A DNA stretch of 50,384 bases from an uncultured Actinomyces sp. Its GTDB lineage: Bacteria > Actinomycetota > Actinomycetes > Actinomycetales > Actinomycetaceae. Location of the stretch: the NCBI GenBank assembly GCA_938040725.1, contig CALHZX010000052.1:1-50384 (forward strand), read 5' to 3'. The notes under the pieces were generated by a model. That model saw only the letters and a list, made by a program, of their open reading frames with translations. It did not search any database and was not told the origin of the DNA. Within the stretch, counting starts at the first letter, position 1; each line of letters starts with the position of its first letter. A program made the position numbers and the translations under genes. Shown in pieces: positions 9,001-18,847 of the stretch.

Positions 9001-12000
9001 GCCTTGACCGGCTCATCCCCGCTCACGCGGGGAAAACCCGTATCGGTAGACCGAGAACGCCTTTGACAGGGGCTCATCCCCGCTCACGCGGGGAAAACGG
9101 CGGTGCAAAGGGACTCGCGCAGTTCGACCAATGGCTCATCCCCGCTCACGCGGGGAAAACTCGGGAAGGGCGCACCGCGAGACCCGATCAGCGGGCTCAT
9201 CCCCGCTCACGCGGGGAAAACTCGCGGCGCATGGTCCTGCCGAGCTCGCGGACGGGCTCATCCCCGCTCACGCGGGGAAAACGGCACTGCGACGGTGGTA
9301 GAGCTCGGCGGCGACGGCTCATCCCCGCTCACGCGGGGAAAACGACCGAATGAGCACCCCGATGATCACACGCAAGGGCTCATCCCCGCTCACGCGGGGA
9401 AAACCCAATCACTCAAATCCGCGCGGCGTGGGCACCGGGCTCATCCCCGCTCACGCGGGGAAAACTCGGTCCATGCGGCGACGATACTCATGGCTGTGGG
9501 CTCATCCCCGCTCACGCGGGGAAAACTCGATAAGGCCGCGCGTCTTGCGAGGCGTGGTGGGCTCATCCCCGCTCACGCGGGGAAAACTCCGACTGGGACA
9601 CGATGGACGGGCGGGCAGGGGGCTCATCCCCGCTCACGCGGGGAAAACGCACGCTCACCGATTCACGATTACACGAAAGAGGGCTCATCCCCGCTCACGC
9701 GGGGAAAACGTGTCGCGAAAAAACAGCGGTCGGGGGTGTTCGGGCTCATCCCCGCTCACGCGGGGAAAACGGTCTCGGTGATTGAGATGATCAGTCCGAT
9801 GGGGGCTCATCCCCGCTCACGCGGGGAAAACGTGGCGGTGCGGGCGGACTCCCGCTGGAGCTCGGGCTCATCCCCGCTCACGCGGGGAAAACGTGATACC
9901 GGCCATGGTTTCCTCCTAGATCAGGGGCTCATCCCCGCTCACGCGGGGAAAACTGGACTTCACGCTCGCCATCCACCAGCGCGACGGGCTCATCCCCGCT
10001 CACGCGGGGAAAACTAATGAACCGTGGGGGGTGACCTGCGACAGTGGGGCTCATCCCCGCTCACGCGGGGAAAACGACGTGGGGGCGTGCGCCGCGCTCG
10101 GCTTGCAGGGCTCATCCCCGCTCACGCGGGGAAAACCCCACCAGCTTTGACGAGCTCGCCCCCATCGTGGGCTCATCCCCGCTCACGCGGGGAAAACGGC
10201 ATCTCCCGCATGATGTCGCGGCAGTCGCCGGGCTCATCCCCGCTCACGCGGGGAAAACGAAACCCTGACGCTCCGCGTCGGGGAGCGTGAGGGCTCATCC
10301 CCGCTCACGCGGGGAAAACTCGAGACATAGCGTCGAAAGCCTCGCGCGCGAAGGCTCATCCCCGCTCACGCGGGGAAAACGACTGCGGGCACAGTGTTGG
10401 TCTGGTCGATGGGGGCTCATCCCCGCTCACGCGGGGAAAACTCCTCGTTAGGCAGGAGGAAAGTTTCGCCGGGAGGCTCATCCCCGCTCACGCGGGGAAA
10501 ACGTGGCGGCGGCCTTGCGGGCGGCCTGGCTGCGGGGCTCATCCCCGCTCACGCGGGGAAAACTGGATGTCTCCGTCGATGATGACGGTGGGGAGCGGCT
10601 CATCCCCGCTCACGCGGGGAAAACGGAACGACCAGGGGCTTGCCTCATCAGAGCCAGGGCTCATCCCCGCTCACGCGGGGAAAACGACATGACCCCCAGC
10701 CTCGCAACCGTCGAATGGGGCTCATCCCCGCTCACGCGGGGAAAACTGGATCAGCGGCGCCCAGCTCAGGGGCTCGGAGGGCTCATCCCCGCTCACGCGG
10801 GGAAAACTGCGGGTGGCGGCGGGGCGCGTGTGGAGTGTTGGGCTCATCCCCGCTCACGCGGGGAAAACCTGGTGGGCGCTTATACGCGTGGAGAGCGCGG
10901 GGGGCTCATCCCCGCTCACGCGGGGAAAACCTGGTGGGCGCTTATACGCGTGGAGAGCGCGGGGGGCTCATCCCCGCTCACGCGGGGAAAACAAGAACGT
11001 GAGGAAGGCTCTCAACGTTCTGGCGGGCTCATCCCCGCTCACGCGGGGAAAACCCTGACCGGCGACAAGGCCAGCAAGGTCATGCCGGCTCATCCCCGCT
11101 CACGCGGGGAAAACCCATCGTCGCTCCCGTCGAACACGATCCTCCTGGGCTCATCCCCGCTCACGCGGGGAAAACACATAACCTACTTTTGTAGGCCGCG
11201 TTTCCTTGGGCTCATCCCCGCTCACGCGGGGAAAACGAGGATCGCGTGAGCGTCCTCGAGAGTGAGGTGGGCTCATCCCCGCTCACGCGGGGAAAACCGA
11301 CCCCATGGGGGGCATTGCTTGTTCGATGAGGGCTCATCCCCGCTCACGCGGGGAAAACCGGATCAGCGTCGCGGTGACGCTCTCGTGGCTGGGCTCATCC
11401 CCGCTCACGCGGGGAAAACCGTCGCGTAGTAGGTCATCCAGGAGGCGAGGGCGGCTCATCCCCGCTCACGCGGGGAAAACCGAGCTGCGCACCGGCCACC
11501 GTGGTTGGCACGGGGCTCATCCCCGCTCACGCGGGGAAAACCGAGCTGCGCACCGGCCACCGTGGTTGGCACGGGGCTCATCCCCGCTCACGCGGGGAAA
11601 ACGGTGTTCGGTACGAACGTATATGACAGCTGAGGGGCTCATCCCCGCTCACGCGGGGAAAACGTCGCGGACGTCCGTGTCGCCCGCAGCGCCGAGGGCT
11701 CATCCCCGCTCACGCGGGGAAAACTACGACCCCATCAACGAGGGGATCTTTTGGGAGGGCTCATCCCCGCTCACGCGGGGAAAACTTCGCCATGCGCGCA
11801 GGTATCCCGCCTAGTAAGGGCTCATCCCCGCTCACGCGGGGAAAACTGCGTGGGCGGCTGCCCCGCTCGAGCGGCGGCGGGCTCATCCCCGCTCACGCGG
11901 GGAAAACCGCACGGGCGGCCGTAATCCGGTCGTGGAAACGGGCTCATCCCCGCTCACGCGGGGAAAACCGACGCCCACCACTGGTAAGGCCGTGCGGGAC

Positions 12001-15000
12001 CGGCTCATCCCCGCTCACGCGGGGAAAACTCACGCCCGGCGACGCCTCCCTCGATGCAATCGGGCTCATCCCCGCTCACGCGGGGAAAACATCCGGTCGG
12101 TGATGGGTTTCGGGTAGGTGGTGGGCTCATCCCCGCTCACGCGGGGAAAACGGGAGGGGATACCGCCCCTTGTCAAGTGGTAGGGGCTCATCCCCGCTCA
12201 CGCGGGGAAAACCCACACGCGCCACCTGGCAGGGCACGCACCCAGGGCTCATCCCCGCTCACGCGGGGAAAACTAGAGCTGCCAGCCATTCAGGACGAGG
12301 GGTTGGGGCTCATCCCCGCTCACGCGGGGAAAACCCGATCACGCGGCTTCTTCGGATAGCTGCGCGGGGCTCATCCCCGCTCACGCGGGGAAAACATTAA
12401 TGCCAAGGTCGCGGCCTGTTGCGCTTCGGGCTCATCCCCGCTCACGCGGGGAAAACCCAAGTGAGGTCCAATTTCTCGAATCACGTGCGGGCTCATCCCC
12501 GCTCACGCGGGGAAAACGAGCGAGACCGCATTTTTGACCGGAGCGACAACGGCTCATCCCCGCTCACGCGGGGAAAACCAGTCGCGTAACCTTGGTGTCA
12601 GAAGCCCATAGGGCTCATCCCCGCTCACGCGGGGAAAACGGGCGGTTGCGTCCACGCTGATGGTGCGGCGCGGGCTCATCCCCGCTCACGCGGGGAAAAC
12701 CTCGCGGGTAACGTCAGTGCCCGCAACTACACGGGCTCATCCCCGCTCACGCGGGGAAAACGTGCCCTCGTAGCCGAGTTTGCGGACGGTGAGGGGCTCA
12801 TCCCCGCTCACGCGGGGAAAACAAGCGGTTGGCCTCGAAGGTTTCGCGAAGGTGGGGCTCATCCCCGCTCACGCGGGGAAAACGACGGGTGACGGCGGCT
12901 CGTCCGCTCCCGTGGGGGCTCATCCCCGCTCACGCGGGGAAAACGACGGGTGACGGCGGCTCGTCCGCTCCCGTGGGGGCTCATCCCCGCTCACGCGGGG
13001 AAAACGTGAGATAGGAGCCCTTGCCCTGGACGAGGCGGGGCTCATCCCCGCTCACGCGGGGAAAACCCGATCACGGGCCTCATCGTGGACCGCGCGACGG
13101 GCTCATCCCCGCTCACGCGGGGAAAACTTCATGGGGATTCCGAGCATGGTCAAGGGCGTGGGCTCATCCCCGCTCACGCGGGGAAAACTACAACTGGGAA
13201 CCAATATCCAAATACGCCGGAGGCTCATCCCCGCTCACGCGGGGAAAACCCACGCGTCCATCTCAACCTCGTGGCGCGTCCCGGCTCATCCCCGCTCACG
13301 CGGGGAAAACTTACACCCTTGTTACGGGTGTTTTTCGTTGGTAGGCTCATCCCCGCTCACGCGGGGAAAACGCCCAGGTCGGCATGGAACCGCCCGGCGG
13401 AGCGGGCTCATCCCCGCTCACGCGGGGAAAACTCAAGGGCCGCGCCGGTCACCTGAACGCCGGTGGGCTCATCCCCGCTCACGCGGGGAAAACGCGTGCG
13501 TCGCGGGCCTGGATGACTACGGGCGGGGCTCATCCCCGCTCACGCGGGGAAAACCCGCGACGGCGTCCTCAAGTCCATGAGCATCGGGGCTCATCCCCGC
13601 TCACGCGGGGAAAACTAATGATGAGGTCTGCGACCGGCTGCCCGTAGGGGCTCATCCCCGCTCACGCGGGGAAAACGACGTGCTGATGGGTCCTAACAAA
13701 CGGGTGGAGGGCTCATCCCCGCTCACGCGGGGAAAACTGTCACAGCGAACCCTTGCAACCCGGTCGGGAGGGCTCATCCCCGCTCACGCGGGGAAAACGG
13801 TCGACCGCGAGTGCGGGGCCACGCGAACCTGGGCTCATCCCCGCTCACGCGGGGAAAACCAGGAGTGGGCGCAGGGGCCAGGGTGGGGGTGGGGCTCATC
13901 CCCGCTCACGCGGGGAAAACATCGCCGTCGAAATTAACAACCCTGACTATTGGGGCTCATCCCCGCTCACGCGGGGAAAACTCAAGCTCGAGAGCGTTCG
14001 CCGCGGCGGGCGCGGGCTCATCCCCGCTCACGCGGGGAAAACGCGGCGGACGGTAAGACGGTTCCTGGCATTGAGGGCTCATCCCCGCTCACGCGGGGAA
14101 AACCACGCGGTTGAAGGCACCGGCCACGCCGGGCAGGGCTCATCCCCGCTCACGCGGGGAAAACTAACGGGTTCCACGACTGGTGTATCGCCAACCGGGC
14201 TCATCCCCGCTCACGCGGGGAAAACTGACGACGAAGCGGCGGGTGCCTGCGATGGGGGGGCTCATCCCCGCTCACGCGGGGAAAACGTAGGCGCTCATTG
14301 TCTTTCTCCTTCTTTGAGGGGCTCATCCCCGCTCACGCGGGGAAAACAATACCTGCACGAGCAGGGCTTCTACCAGACTGGGCTCATCCCCGCTCACGCG
14401 GGGAAAACCCTGGGCGTCCGTCGTCGAAGTTGGGTGACCAGGGCTCATCCCCGCTCACGCGGGGAAAACCAAGCCATCGACTCCACCCGTGTCAAAGTGA
14501 GGGGCTCATCCCCGCTCACGCGGGGAAAACTGATCGGCGGCAGTACTGCGCTCACTACTTGGAGGCTCATCCCCGCTCACGCGGGGAAAACCCCATGCCT
14601 CGTCCACGGTCACGAGGTGGAGCGGGCTCATCCCCGCTCACGCGGGGAAAACGAGTCGCGGTCGCCGTCGCGGCGGAGGCTCCCGGGCTCATCCCCGCTC
14701 ACGCGGGGAAAACTGTTCCCCTGGCTGTCGGGGAAACACGTCACGGGGCTCATCCCCGCTCACGCGGGGAAAACCTTACCCCGCTCCCAGCGTGAGACGG
14801 ATGTCTGGGCTCATCCCCGCTCACGCGGGGAAAACGCCTTTGACGGCGGCGATGACGGGGGCGAGGCGGGCTCATCCCCGCTCACGCGGGGAAAACTTCA
14901 CCTTCGGGATCAACAACCATATCGTGACCGGCTCATCCCCGCTCACGCGGGGAAAACCGCCCCTTATTCGGCACTGGTTCGATGAGGTGCGGCTCATCCC

Positions 15001-15994
15001 CGCTCACGCGGGGAAAACCCGGGCATGAGGTCCGTCGAGATGATCGTCGAGGGCTCATCCCCGCTCACGCGGGGAAAACGTACTTCCAGTCCAGGGCGAG
15101 GTAGCCGACGGAGGCTCATCCCCGCTCACGCGGGGAAAACCCCCTCCTCCTAGTAGCCCGCGTACCTGGCGCGGGCTCATCCCCGCTCACGCGGGGAAAA
15201 CCGACTGGACCTCCGTCTGCTCGGTTCTGCACGGGGCTCATCCCCGCTCACGCGGGGAAAACACGGACGATGCGACCAGGCAGGTGCGGCGCGAGGGCTC
15301 ATCCCCGCTCACGCGGGGAAAACGAGATCACGCCCAGGGCGGCCGTGATGTAGCCCGGCTCATCCCCGCTCACGCGGGGAAAACACGGACGATGCGACCA
15401 GGCAGGTGCGGCGCGAGGGCTCATCCCCGCTCACGCGGGGAAAACGATGAGCCGGTGAGCTGGAATTGCAAACGTCCGGGCTCATCCCCGCTCACGCGGG
15501 GAAAACGCCCTGGGACCCGCCGCCGAGAAGGCCGCCGAGGGCTCATCCCCGCTCACGCGGGGAAAACGCCGCCTACGTGGGAGACGTGCCCAACGACGCA
15601 GGCTCATCCCCGCTCACGCGGGGAAAACAGCGTGAGGTCTGCACCTTCGGAGGCCTGCTCGGGCTCATCCCCGCTCACGCGGGGAAAACACACGCTCACC
15701 GCGATTCTTCCTCGTGGTACCGGGCTCATCCCCGCTCACGCGGGGAAAACTCGGTGACGTTTTGGTAGGTGAGGCTGGAGCCGGGCTCATCCCCGCTCAC
15801 GCGGGGAAAACAGCGTATCCGGCCCGCCCGCCTGGACGGCGCGGGGCTCATCCCCGCTCACGCGGGGAAAACGTTGAGGGCTTCGGCGTTCTCAGCCTGG
15901 AAGCGGGCTCATCCCCGCTCACGCGGGGAAAACGCGACGATCGGCGTCCTCAGTGAATTTGTGGCGGGCTCATCCCCGCTCACGCGGGGAAAAC
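6022..15994 (-). CRISPR. Type I-E CRISPR array, 164 repeats / 163 spacers
   Basis: The repeat is 28 bp. On the transcribed (minus) strand it reads GTTTTCCCCGCG, TGA, then GCGGGGATGAGCC, with a CCCCGC/GCGGGG stem as in other type I-E repeats. The period is 61 bp; starts checked at 6022, 6083, 8096, 10048, 10841, 12002 and 15967 give 164 units. All spacers are 33 nt except two identical 34-nt spacers at 10869 and 10931. The leader end is at 15994 next to cas2, so new spacers are expected there and the oldest near 6022. Variant repeats: C-to-T in the loop-side stem near 6704, 6826 and 6948; CCCAGC near 7190; GGCTGATCC at 8096; GAGAAC near 8363; GGCTCGTCC near 8765; and the trailer-most unit at 6022. 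Several spacers recur (see findings). Confidence 0.97.
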
Positions 15995-16096
15995 GCTTCC
16001 TGACCTGCGCTTTTATCGCGCAGATCGATCAGATCTTGGAAAGCCTTGAGCTTTGCGCCTCTTCTGAAAGTTACTCATTGATGGACGCTTATGCAA
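15995..16096 (-). promoter_or_regulatory. CRISPR leader with probable array promoter, inside cas2
   Basis: On the minus strand TTGCAT (16091-16096) and TAACTT (16068-16073) are 17 bp apart, placing a start near 16061, about 66 nt before the first repeat. A short stem CTGCGC/GCGCAG with loop GATAAAA lies closer to the array. Only 18 bp separate the array from the cas2 stop, so most of this leader is also cas2 coding sequence. Confidence 0.6.
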
Positions 16097-16417
16097 CTGA
16101 CGCGCCGCAGGATCAGGTTCGGAGTATTGGCCTCGTCCCTCGGAGTAGTAGGGGCGCATCATGAGCGTGAGCCCATCGAAGTCGACGGGCTTCCAGGGAT
16201 CACCCCACGTCAGAAACTCGAGGCCCTGTTCGTTGCGCGCCCGATAGACCATGACGGCACGCCCTGTCTTCATGTTCTCGGTGACGATATCCCACAGGCG
16301 TTCACGAACCCGTGCGGACAGTGTCCCTACGAATACTCCCGGGGAGATTTCCATCAACCACCGAGTCACGTGCCCTCGCAAACCCTCAGGGACGGCAGAC
16401 AGCACGAGGACGATCAC
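16013..16417 (-). CDS. cas2: CRISPR-associated endonuclease Cas2, type I-E, with C-terminal extension
   Basis: 134 aa. Partner of Cas1 in the spacer-integration complex. The core (about residues 1-88) has the Cas2e pattern: MIVLVLSAVPEGLRGHVTRW at the start, ISPGVFVGTLSARVRE, then MVYRARNEQGLEFLTWG and DFDGLTLMMRP. Type I-E Cas2 normally ends about there (90-100 aa); here about 46 more residues follow, basic and without a recognisable fold. The start is GTG at 16415-16417, overlapping the cas1 stop as GTGA. The stop lies 18 bp before the first CRISPR repeat, so the extension is encoded by leader DNA. It may be a harmless read-through. Confidence 0.93.
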   Translation of the reverse strand: MIVLVLSAVPEGLRGHVTRWLMEISPGVFVGTLSARVRERLWDIVTENMKTGRAVMVYRARNEQGLEFLTWGDPWKPVDFDGLTLMMRPYYSEGRGQYSEPDPAARQLHKRPSMSNFQKRRKAQGFPRSDRSAR

Positions 16418-17373
16418 CAGTATCCACTCTCCTCGTACGCCACGCCCGCAGCAACAGTACCCTCGCGGTCATCCCACAGTCGCAAGTCGTCGACGATCAG
16501 GTCCTCATCCTCAACGTCCAAGGCACCTGACACCGACAGCAACCCCTTGATGTCTGCAACACACCGCTCGAGCAAATGAAATTCCCGTACGGCATCGCGA
16601 ACGGCCTTGCGAGCGGCACTGCCCACGGCCTCGTCAGTCGGAGAAGCCGCGATATCAAAAGCGATCGGAATCGTGAGGTCGGCCTTGTACAGGTCCGCAA
16701 TGTCGTACACAAATGACCGATAGTTGCCGTTGTGCACAAACCCCAGCCCGGGGCTGCATCCCAGCGCGACGATGACCGCGTGGACGATCCCGTAGATCGC
16801 CGAATTCGCAGCCGACAGCGCCTGGTTCACAACCGAACCATCCTCATAGTTCTCGGGATCGTACTCGCGTCGGTCCCAGGGCACCCCCGTGCGCTGCGAG
16901 TGCTCACGATACAAGCGACGGACCCGAGCACCCTCGCGCCCCCTCAACTGCTGAAGACTCAACTTCGACACGTCCTCGCCGGCGAAGCGCATCAAGTACA
17001 TGTTGCGCGCGACAGTCAACCGCATCGATGGATCACTCACCGCGCGAGCCTGCGCCTCCAGCAGCCTCGAGGAACGCGAGGGCGGCGAGCCGTGAGCGTA
17101 GTACCTCACCCCATTCTCACCAACCCACACGATGGTCGACCCGCTCTCCGAGAGGACAGACACCGCCGAGTGAGTGATCCGAACCCCGGGTCCCAGCAGC
17201 AGCACCGACAGCGCCGCCGCTGGGACGTGGGCGATTCCGTGACCATCAGCCACAGTGATCGCGTTCGAGTCGCGATTGATCGTGCACCGCTCGACGTAGA
17301 GGAACGTCAACCGGTCCCGAACACGCACCAGGTCTTTCGGGTCTGGCGGCTTCGCCCCGGGGATCGGTCTCAT
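16414..17373 (-). CDS. cas1: CRISPR-associated integrase Cas1, type I-E
   Basis: 319 aa. Metal-dependent integrase that inserts new spacers at the leader end together with Cas2. The N-terminal beta domain is followed by the helical catalytic domain; metal-binding residues appear to be E147 (RGREGAR), H214 (GFVHNG) and D227 (YDIADLYK), all present. Length is slightly above the usual ~305. The ATG overlaps the cas6e stop by 4 bp and the stop overlaps the cas2 start by 4 bp. Adaptation genes at the end of the operon, directly against the leader, are the usual I-E order. Confidence 0.97.
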   Translation of the reverse strand: MRPIPGAKPPDPKDLVRVRDRLTFLYVERCTINRDSNAITVADGHGIAHVPAAALSVLLLGPGVRITHSAVSVLSESGSTIVWVGENGVRYYAHGSPPSRSSRLLEAQARAVSDPSMRLTVARNMYLMRFAGEDVSKLSLQQLRGREGARVRRLYREHSQRTGVPWDRREYDPENYEDGSVVNQALSAANSAIYGIVHAVIVALGCSPGLGFVHNGNYRSFVYDIADLYKADLTIPIAFDIAASPTDEAVGSAARKAVRDAVREFHLLERCVADIKGLLSVSGALDVEDEDLIVDDLRLWDDREGTVAAGVAYEESGYW

Positions 17374-18119
17374 GGTCGAGCCAAGGTCATCAAGCCGCAG
17401 CCGTAGGCTTTGCCTCGGCCGATTCCGTGGGTGAGGACTCGACGTAGGGCCTCGGGGTCCGTCACCTCAAGGACACCCTGGAAGGTAGCGACCCCGAGGG
17501 TCACGCGACGCTCCCCGCGCTTAAACTCAGCGATACTGCGTTCAACGCCGTTAATCAGCAGATTCGCCCCGTCGACGCGTTGCCCGTCGCTGTCCTCGAG
17601 AACCGGCAGGTCACCACCACGCTCAGCGGAGGTGAGCACCCTGAATCCGCACTTCTCAGCGCGTTCAAGGACCCACTGCGTCTGCTGATCCTGCGTGACG
17701 TGTGCGAGAACCTTCTTGCATCCCCGCGCATTGACCTGGCTGCCCTCCCGGAACGTCGGATTGACGCACAGGCGGAAACCCCACCTCTGTCCAGCCGACA
17801 GCCCCTCAAGGAAGTCACTCATGTCGCGGATAACGACCCCACCCTCGGTCGCGTAGCCGGCCTCCTCGACGATATGCGAGGGATCCGGAGCAACCGGGCT
17901 CGAAATGTAGAGCGCGCACGAAGGGCTCCCCTGACGAGGGCCAGCTCCTCGAACGGCCGGCGGACGGTCCAGCCGCCAGAGAACCCGGGGAGCGCCGGAA
18001 ACATCCAGCACGCCCGGAGGGAAGCAATTCAGTACAGCCGCGTGCAGCATCTGCCGGCTGCGCATGAGCTGCTTCGCCCCACGACGGTGCGGGTTGAGGT
18101 AGATGCGTGTCAGATACAT
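17370..18119 (-). CDS. cas6e: Cas6e (CasE/Cse3) crRNA endoribonuclease
   Basis: 249 aa. Cuts the pre-crRNA at the base of each repeat hairpin and stays bound to the crRNA 3' end in Cascade. It begins MYLTRIYLNP, which matches the family start, and His26 (RSRQMLHAAV) aligns with the catalytic His26 of the Thermus enzyme. The C-terminal glycine-rich RNA-binding loop is HGIGRGKAYGCGLM. The start codon overlaps the cas5 stop by one base (TGATG) and the stop overlaps cas1 by 4 bp. Confidence 0.95.
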   Translation of the reverse strand: MYLTRIYLNPHRRGAKQLMRSRQMLHAAVLNCFPPGVLDVSGAPRVLWRLDRPPAVRGAGPRQGSPSCALYISSPVAPDPSHIVEEAGYATEGGVVIRDMSDFLEGLSAGQRWGFRLCVNPTFREGSQVNARGCKKVLAHVTQDQQTQWVLERAEKCGFRVLTSAERGGDLPVLEDSDGQRVDGANLLINGVERSIAEFKRGERRVTLGVATFQGVLEVTDPEALRRVLTHGIGRGKAYGCGLMTLARP

Positions 18120-18847
18120 CAGAGCACCTCCATCGGATCATGCACGAGGCCGGGGTGGGCCTGCGGCTTCGTCTCCACGTACTGCGGATTCTCCAGGTCG
18201 ATATAGGTCTCCTCGACGGTACGCAGTGTGTACTTGCGATTCTCCGAGTCGAAACTGAGCGGCATATCCTGAAGCGTCTGCTGGGCGACTTTCTCCACCT
18301 GAGGCGGAATAATCCCCAGATCCGCAACGACTCGCGTCCGAACGAAATGATCGTGACGCTGCTTCTTCTGGCAGTACGCCGAGGCCATCCACGGAGTTTC
18401 GCGCACAGCGTCCCAGGCGCTGCCCTCACAAACAGCGAGGCGCAACGGCAGGGTCGGAGGGCACGAGCGCCTACCGAGGTAGAGCGGAAATACCGGGCGA
18501 ACGATTGCCTGCGCGAGCGCATCAATCATGTCGTCGGGCCCCTCGATGAAGGCTCCGAACGCAGCATCCGCCCGGTAGAAACGGTGAGAGAGAGGCATCG
18601 ACGTATCGCCCCTGTGCGCCGTGTGGAAGTCGTGGAGCAACTGCCCCGGTTGATCAACTCGGACGGCGATGCTCAGCTCAACCAGGTCCTCGATGGGATC
18701 ACTGCGCCTGCGCCCCTGTGCCGCACCGAGCAGACCGACCAGCGCGCTTTTCGTGGGAAAAGCCTCCGTCGACCTGCGCGTAAATCGGCTGTCCACGCCC
18801 CACGATTGCATGGGACCCGCCAGCCTCAAGACGAGCACCGCACTCAT
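18119..18847 (-). CDS. cas5e: Cas5e (CasD) Cascade subunit
   Basis: 242 aa. Caps the 5' handle of the crRNA in Cascade. The start is placed at ATG 18845-18847, giving MSAVLVLRLAGPMQSWG, the family-typical N-terminus (LxGPMQSWG); it overlaps the cas7 stop as ATGA. A longer frame upstream would extend into cas7 and is rejected. Conserved segments include PTKSALVGLLGAA and YLGRRSCPP. Confidence 0.95.
   Translation of the reverse strand: MSAVLVLRLAGPMQSWGVDSRFTRRSTEAFPTKSALVGLLGAAQGRRRSDPIEDLVELSIAVRVDQPGQLLHDFHTAHRGDTSMPLSHRFYRADAAFGAFIEGPDDMIDALAQAIVRPVFPLYLGRRSCPPTLPLRLAVCEGSAWDAVRETPWMASAYCQKKQRHDHFVRTRVVADLGIIPPQVEKVAQQTLQDMPLSFDSENRKYTLRTVEETYIDLENPQYVETKPQAHPGLVHDPMEVL

Noticed and set aside
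6022..15994. Many plus-strand open frames with repeated peptides GSSPLTRGK, GLIPAHAGKT and AHPRSRGEN
   Set aside because: These are translations of the CRISPR repeat in three frames; the 61-bp period shifts frame each unit. They are not genes.
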